A DNA stretch of 64,000 bases from WRDS01 sp964492775 (lineage in GTDB: Bacteria; Actinomycetota; Coriobacteriia; Anaerosomatales; PHET01): NCBI GenBank assembly GCA_964492775.1, contig CAZBLH010000008.1, positions 1 through 64,000 on the forward strand, in the 5' to 3' direction. Under the pieces are notes generated by a model. It saw only the letters and a program-made list of their open reading frames with translations. It made no database searches and was not told the DNA's origin. Below are positions 59,372 to 64,000 of this stretch, one piece after another; positions within the stretch are counted from its first letter, which is position 1, and every line of letters begins with the position of its first letter. The position numbers and the translations under genes were made by a program.

Positions 59372-61222
59372 CTATGCTGTATCGCGATCCTCGTCTTGGA
59401 CGGAACCGTCGGCCATGACGAACTCTTGGCCCATGTCGTTGCGCTCATAGACGGCCGCGTCAGTCTGGCCGGCCATGTCGACCAAGTCGAACGGGACGCC
59501 CTCAAGCTCGGTACGCAGCTTGTTGACGATCATGTCGAGCCGACCCTCCGCGAAGTCCGTCAGCGCCGTGACCGGAAGCTCCTCCTGAGCAACCCACTCG
59601 GACAGGACGCTCGGCAGCAGATGCGATCGCTCGATGTCCTCGAAGCGCGTTCCGATGAAGTCGCGCATGTACTCGAGCGGGTTGCGGTTGCTGATCTTGA
59701 GGTTCGTCATCTGCGTGAGATACGCGATGTTGAGCAGACTGTTGGCCAGCCGGTCGTCATCAAGCTGCTTCTCGCAGAAGTCCAGCGGAAAGATGTGGTG
59801 CAGGTTCGGGTTGTCTGTCAGCTCGTAGTAGACCTCCGTGAGAACGGAGCGATCAGGAATAGCCCAGTCCACCGGGTTCTGGTTGGCGTAGAGCGCAAGT
59901 ACCGCACGCGAGAGACGTCCACGGTTGCTGTAGCTGATCCGGCGCAACTTCTCCTTGTCGATCAAGAAGCGGCCGAAGCCGAAGTCACCCTCCTCGCGAG
60001 TGCTCCTCAAACGCACGACGTGGTCCCTGAGATGGGACGTGTTGGTGAGCAGGTCGTCATTGTGGAAGCTGAAGTACCAGAAGTACCGCTTGAGAAGCGC
60101 ATAGTCCGGTTCACGGTTTTCGTGCAGATAGGCCGCGACAGTCATGTAGAAGTAGCGGTTCGGGATGAGCGCCGGACCGGGAAGCCGAAGCTGGTTGTCG
60201 AAGAAGTCGAACGTCTTTCGGATGGCCTTGGAGCCCGCTTCCCACACTGCCTCGATGTGCTCGGTCTTGAGCGCGTTCAAGTAGCGGTCTGTGATGTTCT
60301 GGACGCCAGCTTCTGGAACGCTGTCTCGAACCAGCACTGCGAGGATCTGCAGGATCGTCATGTCGTCGACGGACGAAAACCTACTTCCGGCAACCTCCAG
60401 ACCATGCCGGAAGTCCTCGAACAGCCCCCTCAGATAGAAGCCGGCGACTCCCGGCTCCTCGGGGCGAAACGTCTTCGCGACCACGATGTCAAACATGCTG
60501 AGAGGCTGACCGGCCTGGTTGATGCGCTCGAAGATCTGGCAGACCTCAGCGACCTCGATCCCACGAAGCTCTATGAAGGAGAGCTTGTAGTTGTCGAACA
60601 CCTGCTTGAAGCTCCGCAGCTGCACACGTGCAGGATCGTCGTAGTCTACGCGGCCCTTTTCGACGAGCCCCCGCTCGACGTCGCCGTAGCGATGAGCAAT
60701 GTCCTCGAGCTTCACGATCAGCCCGTCGTCGTACCGCTTCTTCCGTCCCGTGTTCCGAAGCAGTTGGCCGTCACGGTCGTCGATCTCGTCCCAGAACAGG
60801 AAACGCTCCCGCCACGACGCGTCCTCGACTTCGTCGGCATCCTCGACAGTAAGGTCGACGAAGAGGTGCAAGTCCTTGTCCTTCTGTCCCTTGATGCTCC
60901 CGCCGTACATCGATGTGAGAAGAGCGGTCGTCCGCTGCTGGCCATCGAGGAGGTACTGGTAGTCTCCGTCGCTATGGCCATGCTCCAGCGGGTGACCGCC
61001 GATCTCGCGGTGGTTCTGGAGACGCGTTGGCGTACGCCACACGAGTATGCTGCCCAGCGGATAGAAGCTGTAGATGCTGTCCCAGAGGCGCTTGACCCGG
61101 TCGGGACCCCACACAACGTCGCGCTGGAAAGTCGGTATCTGATAGTGCCCACGTTGCAGGCTCTCTAGGTACGTCGTTATGCCGTACGAGTCGGGCTTGA
61201 TCCGGTCAACATGTGAGTCCAA
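59372..61222 (-). CDS. single-chain GmrSD-like DUF262/DUF1524 nuclease
   Basis: 616-aa protein. The N-terminal DUF262 (ParB-like) domain has YQIPTFQRDVVWGPDRVK (~27-43), the nucleotide motif LLDGQQRTTALL (DGQQR at 93-97) and FERINQAGQPLS (231-242). The C-terminal HNH-type DUF1524 domain has HHIFP (475-479) and LKISNRNP (508-515). This architecture is that of GmrSD/BrxU type IV enzymes that use NTP to cut glucosylated or otherwise modified phage DNA. The TTG at 61222 has GGAGGAG 6 nt upstream. A 128-bp gap follows before the membrane protein. Confidence 0.9.
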   Translation of the reverse strand: MDSHVDRIKPDSYGITTYLESLQRGHYQIPTFQRDVVWGPDRVKRLWDSIYSFYPLGSILVWRTPTRLQNHREIGGHPLEHGHSDGDYQYLLDGQQRTTALLTSMYGGSIKGQKDKDLHLFVDLTVEDADEVEDASWRERFLFWDEIDDRDGQLLRNTGRKKRYDDGLIVKLEDIAHRYGDVERGLVEKGRVDYDDPARVQLRSFKQVFDNYKLSFIELRGIEVAEVCQIFERINQAGQPLSMFDIVVAKTFRPEEPGVAGFYLRGLFEDFRHGLEVAGSRFSSVDDMTILQILAVLVRDSVPEAGVQNITDRYLNALKTEHIEAVWEAGSKAIRKTFDFFDNQLRLPGPALIPNRYFYMTVAAYLHENREPDYALLKRYFWYFSFHNDDLLTNTSHLRDHVVRLRSTREEGDFGFGRFLIDKEKLRRISYSNRGRLSRAVLALYANQNPVDWAIPDRSVLTEVYYELTDNPNLHHIFPLDFCEKQLDDDRLANSLLNIAYLTQMTNLKISNRNPLEYMRDFIGTRFEDIERSHLLPSVLSEWVAQEELPVTALTDFAEGRLDMIVNKLRTELEGVPFDLVDMAGQTDAAVYERNDMGQEFVMADGSVQDEDRDTA

Positions 61223-61266
61223 CTAACGCTCCTCCGGTGTGGGGTACGAGATCCGTGATCTGAGGC

Positions 61267-61731
61267 CTAGAGCGGATGCTCGATGATGATCGGGCCCTCG
61301 GGCACGAATGGCATTCCGTAGTCCTTGTCAGCCTTGTATCCGCGTAGATCAGCCGTCGATATGTGTGCGATCGGATGAAGCCCCTCGACTTCCCAGAAGA
61401 CAGCCCACCAGCCCGATCCATCCTCCAGCGCAAGTCGTGACCTGAACTTTCGGCCATCCGGGTGCTTGCCGTCGACGCCTTCCACGTGCCGGACGTAGCG
61501 TCCTTGCCAGGACACAACCTTCTCAAGACTGCCCGCGTGAGACGCGTACATGTAGACGTCCACAGGCATCCCCTCTCGCATCGTGTCCAGCGAGCGAAAC
61601 ACCTCCCAGGCGCGACTGCCGAAGGCCACTTTGCCTTTGGCTTCACAGACTCGCCGGCCTTCGAGCAGCGGGCCCTCAGGCACTGGGGCCAGCAAAGCGA
61701 TATTCGGATGTGACTGCGCCTCGGTGGACAT
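61267..61731 (-). CDS. hypothetical protein in the GmrSD/DUF3825 operon
   Basis: 154-aa soluble protein; no family recognised. Notable are YVRHVEGVDGKHPDGRKFRS and the aromatic stretch GSGWWAVFWEVEGLHP, which suggest a compact beta-rich domain with possible ligand pocket. ATG at 61731 with GGGGAG 5 nt upstream. It lies 27 bp after DUF3825 and 44 bp before the GmrSD gene, so it is likely an operon partner. Confidence 0.78.
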   Translation of the reverse strand: MSTEAQSHPNIALLAPVPEGPLLEGRRVCEAKGKVAFGSRAWEVFRSLDTMREGMPVDVYMYASHAGSLEKVVSWQGRYVRHVEGVDGKHPDGRKFRSRLALEDGSGWWAVFWEVEGLHPIAHISTADLRGYKADKDYGMPFVPEGPIIIEHPL

Positions 61732-61758
61732 GCTGCTCCCCTCGGTCTTCACGGCAGC

Positions 61759-62679
61759 CTAGACGGTGCCCTCCTTGAAGCCGCCGAGCCACTCACTGTT
61801 GGGTCTGGTTAGCAGTCGAGCGTGTCTGTAGGCCCAGTCGGGATACAGAACGGTTGCGGCGCGATACCACTCCCCACAGCGCTCAAGAGTCAGTGCCAGA
61901 TCGGGAACGTCGGCGCTTCGCAGGTACAGGGGCAGCAAAAGCTGGATCTTGCCCCTGTGAAACTGGGGCACCGCCATACGGTAGCTGCGCTTCGCCAAGC
62001 GAACGCTGTGCTTCATGGCGCCCTCTAGTGCGTTTCTCAGAGCGAGCGGGACAACAATGGCGGACTCGCCCCCGTCGCCCGCCACATCTTCGTCAGTGTC
62101 GCTCCCCGGCGAGGCACTCTCGCCGGCCTCGTCTTCGATGTCTGGGGACGCAGTAATGTCGAGCGGCTTCCCGTCGGGTCCCAACTGGCCGCCCAGTTCG
62201 ACAGGGAAGCGGTTCAGGTTTTCACGGATGATGTGGTCGAGGTTCAGTTGGACTTGCAGATGCGGATCGAATACGAGGTCGGCCGGGTTATCCCAGTACG
62301 TCGGCAGCTGAGGAAGCTCCATGAAAGAGGTCAGGATCTTCTCGCCTGCACGCAAGAAGTTCTTGAGATACCACTTCTTGTTGTCCGGTCCGACGGGCTT
62401 CGTCGGGTCATAGTGATTAAAGACCTTGAAGACCCCGAAGATCTCCTCCTGGTCGGGAGTCATGAGGCCCGTATTGAAGCAGGCAAGCGTATCGGTCTCG
62501 GCCACCCTACCCTGCTCGTGGAGACGAAGGAACGTGTACCGGACGTAGCTATCGAGGATCGGCAAAGGCGAGTGATCGGGTACGGACTTAAACGTCCACC
62601 GCTCGGGTTCGGCCAGGTTTGCCAGCTGCTCGAGACGGCCATCCCATGCGGTCACCGCCGCGTAGTCGAATATCCTCAC
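61759..62679 (-). CDS. DUF3825 family protein
   Basis: 306-aa protein fitting DUF3825: IFDYAAVTAWDGRLEQLA at the N-terminus, FNTGLMTPDQEEIFGVF, and near the end HRGKIQLLLPLYL and PDLALTLERCGEWYRAATVLYPDWAYRHARLL (cited in part). An acidic linker (~175-205) splits the two halves. DUF3825 occurs with RNA-related or conflict-system domains, but no activity is established. The GTG at 62679 overlaps the integrase stop by 4 nt (GTGA) and has GGGGGAG upstream. Confidence 0.82.
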   Translation of the reverse strand: MRIFDYAAVTAWDGRLEQLANLAEPERWTFKSVPDHSPLPILDSYVRYTFLRLHEQGRVAETDTLACFNTGLMTPDQEEIFGVFKVFNHYDPTKPVGPDNKKWYLKNFLRAGEKILTSFMELPQLPTYWDNPADLVFDPHLQVQLNLDHIIRENLNRFPVELGGQLGPDGKPLDITASPDIEDEAGESASPGSDTDEDVAGDGGESAIVVPLALRNALEGAMKHSVRLAKRSYRMAVPQFHRGKIQLLLPLYLRSADVPDLALTLERCGEWYRAATVLYPDWAYRHARLLTRPNSEWLGGFKEGTV

Positions 62680-63860
62680 GCTACTCCCCCATCTAGACGA
62701 CTTGCCCCTGCACGGCATGATACCTGTCGAGGCTGACAAGTGGTGCTATCGAGCGTGAAGGCCGTCCCTATCCAAGCAGCTGCGGCGACCTCCTGGGACA
62801 ACCACTTATCGAGGTCAGCAACCGCCTGATCCCCTTCATCTGGAAAGAGCCATGAGTACGTGTTCAACGTCACGCTCGCATTCGCATGGCCCATCGTCGT
62901 CTGCACGTATTTCACTGACCGGCCCAGCATTATCTGAGTGGAAGCGTACTGATGGCGAAGATCGTGTAGCCGCAAGTGAGGAAGGCCGGCTCGCTCCCGT
63001 GTCTTGACGTGCACTCTCGCGTAGTAGTTCGGAGGGTCGACAGGTCGCCCTTCTGGCGTAGGGAATAGCAGGTTGAGCTCGTTCTCCGGCCTGACTGTGA
63101 GAAACGCGATCAGTGCTTCGACGGTCTGCCTGGGCAGCGGGATCCGGCGATAGGCGGCATCGCTCTTGAGATCGACGAGCTTCCGCTTCACCAACTGCCG
63201 GCGGATGTGGACCACGCCGGCATCGAGATCCAGGTCTGCCAGAGTCACTCCCCACGCTTCGGCGCGTCTGGTTCCGGTGGTCAACAAGAACAAGTAGAAC
63301 GGACGCCAGTAGTCGGGGGCACATGCGAGCAGCCGGTCGACCTCTTGTCTTGTGAGGGGGCGCCACACGCGCTTCCTGAGCTTGGGCAGCGGGAGCTTCG
63401 TGGCCCCCGTCGGTAGCGAGTCGATGTAGCCCCAGTCGACGGCCACGCGAAGCATCGACTTCATGATGGTGATGGTCTTCCTAGTGGTCGACGGTGAGTA
63501 GCGAGCCGACAGTGAGGCGATGGCCGCGTCGATCTCGCGTCTCGTGATGGCCGTTACGAACATCGGCCCGAAGAACGGCTTGAGACGTCGGATCGCCTTG
63601 TCATAGTCAGTCTTCGTCGCCGGCCGCACAGAAGTCAGTCCGGCCAACCACCGCTTCGCAAGGGCATCGAAGGTGATCTGCTCCCTCGGCTTCAGCGGTT
63701 CGCCCAAGAGCATGCGACGCTTCATCTCCTGCTCCGCGTGCTCGGCGTCCTTTCGTCGGTCGAAAGAGCCGACGTACTTCTGCCGACGGGCGCTCTTGTC
63801 GTTGACGTACACGTGAAAGTGGACGTTGCCGCGCTTGTCCACGTACCTCTTGATGGCCAT
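62676..63860 (-). CDS. int: tyrosine site-specific integrase
   Basis: 394-aa phage/ICE-type integrase. It has an N-terminal AP2-like arm-binding domain (KRYVDKRGNVHFHVYVN), a core-binding domain (~60-150) and a catalytic domain with R198 (TTGTRRAEA), K232, H299xxR302 (LHDLRHQYAS), H325 (MGHANASV) and Y335. All catalytic positions are present. ATG at 63860 with AAGGAG 4 nt upstream; longer frames lack a site. The stop overlaps the DUF3825 start, unusual for an integrase. Confidence 0.95.
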   Translation of the reverse strand: MAIKRYVDKRGNVHFHVYVNDKSARRQKYVGSFDRRKDAEHAEQEMKRRMLLGEPLKPREQITFDALAKRWLAGLTSVRPATKTDYDKAIRRLKPFFGPMFVTAITRREIDAAIASLSARYSPSTTRKTITIMKSMLRVAVDWGYIDSLPTGATKLPLPKLRKRVWRPLTRQEVDRLLACAPDYWRPFYLFLLTTGTRRAEAWGVTLADLDLDAGVVHIRRQLVKRKLVDLKSDAAYRRIPLPRQTVEALIAFLTVRPENELNLLFPTPEGRPVDPPNYYARVHVKTRERAGLPHLRLHDLRHQYASTQIMLGRSVKYVQTTMGHANASVTLNTYSWLFPDEGDQAVADLDKWLSQEVAAAAWIGTAFTLDSTTCQPRQVSCRAGASRLDGGVA

Positions 63861-63881
63861 GTTTCTCCTTCTCAAATGAAG

Positions 63882-63902
63882 AAGCCCGCTCATGGCGGGC
63901 TT
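63882..63902 (-). terminator. terminator upstream of the integrase
   Basis: AAGCCCGC and GCGGGCTT form an 8-bp stem around a 5-nt loop. Read on the minus strand it is followed by TTCTTCATTT, so it would stop transcription arriving from the right (perhaps from the intact tRNA-Phe outside the window). On the plus strand it is followed by TTTT. The remaining ~98 bp to 64000 contain no recognisable gene. Confidence 0.6.
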
Positions 63903-64000
63903 TTCGGTCACAGTTCATTGGGCGGCTACGCTCGTGGCCCACGTGCCTTTCGGCCACGGCCCAGACGAGGCGAGTCGGACGCCAACTCTATTTGGGGTAG

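Overview
The window is high-GC chromosomal DNA from an anaerobic actinobacterium. The gene content best fits Coriobacteriia or the related Anaerosomatales/OPB41 lineage. Pointers are a V-type ATPase with a sodium-type rotor subunit, an NfnAB-type electron-bifurcating transhydrogenase, a very large fused acyl-CoA dehydratase activase, a cell-wall-binding repeat-2 protein, tandem FemAB proteins, and a housekeeping block in the order usual for Firmicutes (including veg and spoVG). This assignment is inferred from content; no 16S or marker tree was possible.

Layout. 1-5782 (minus): V-type ATPase operon H-I-K-E-C-F-A, with subunit A running off the left edge. 5949-9638: a degenerate M23 protein, a DUF951 protein, an ACT/UPF0210 pair and a LytTR response regulator. 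9765-12043 (minus): NfnAB. 12226-13431 (plus): an M23 cell-wall hydrolase. 13459-25992 (minus): a long housekeeping block, read in transcription order as rsmI, metG, tatD, flavodoxin, yabE-like, rsmA, veg, ispE, NTP transferase, spoVG, tRNA-Gln, glmU, prs, rplY/ctc, pth. This nearly reproduces the Bacillus yabC/metS-to-spoVC order. 25985-28745: a membrane protein, ROK glucokinase and a degenerate ImmA/IrrE-like protein. 28868-32328 (plus): HEAT-repeat and HD-GYP-like proteins that seem to share an N-terminal domain.

32356-36961 (minus): a coiled-coil lysozyme-like wall protein, an Rnk/GreA-type factor, two FemAB paralogues and a small membrane protein. 36942-41989 (minus): the 1449-residue CoA-activase protein and a lipoprotein. 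41990-42309: a strongly hairpin-forming region without a gene. 42310-50905 (minus): a chain of phoP, phoR, a six-GAF SpoIIE phosphatase and a CARDB/cell-wall-binding protein, divergent from pstSCAB (51109-54562). PhoP-box-like repeats lie between the divergent phosphate genes.

54653-64000 is a defence region. A decayed type I restriction-modification operon (hsdM, an embedded Mrr-like nuclease, truncated hsdS joined to the tail of hsdR) sits beside a 43-bp tRNA-Phe 3' fragment. From that fragment to beyond the right edge runs an integrative element. Its operon starts with a tyrosine integrase whose stop overlaps a DUF3825 gene, followed by an unknown 154-aa protein, a single-chain GmrSD-like (DUF262/DUF1524) nuclease and a membrane-anchored protein. 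This integrase-led defence operon is the best candidate here for an undescribed system.

Many genes start with GTG or TTG and were trimmed to ribosome-binding sites and conserved N-termini. Most overlapping frames on the opposite strand are high-GC shadows and were left out.
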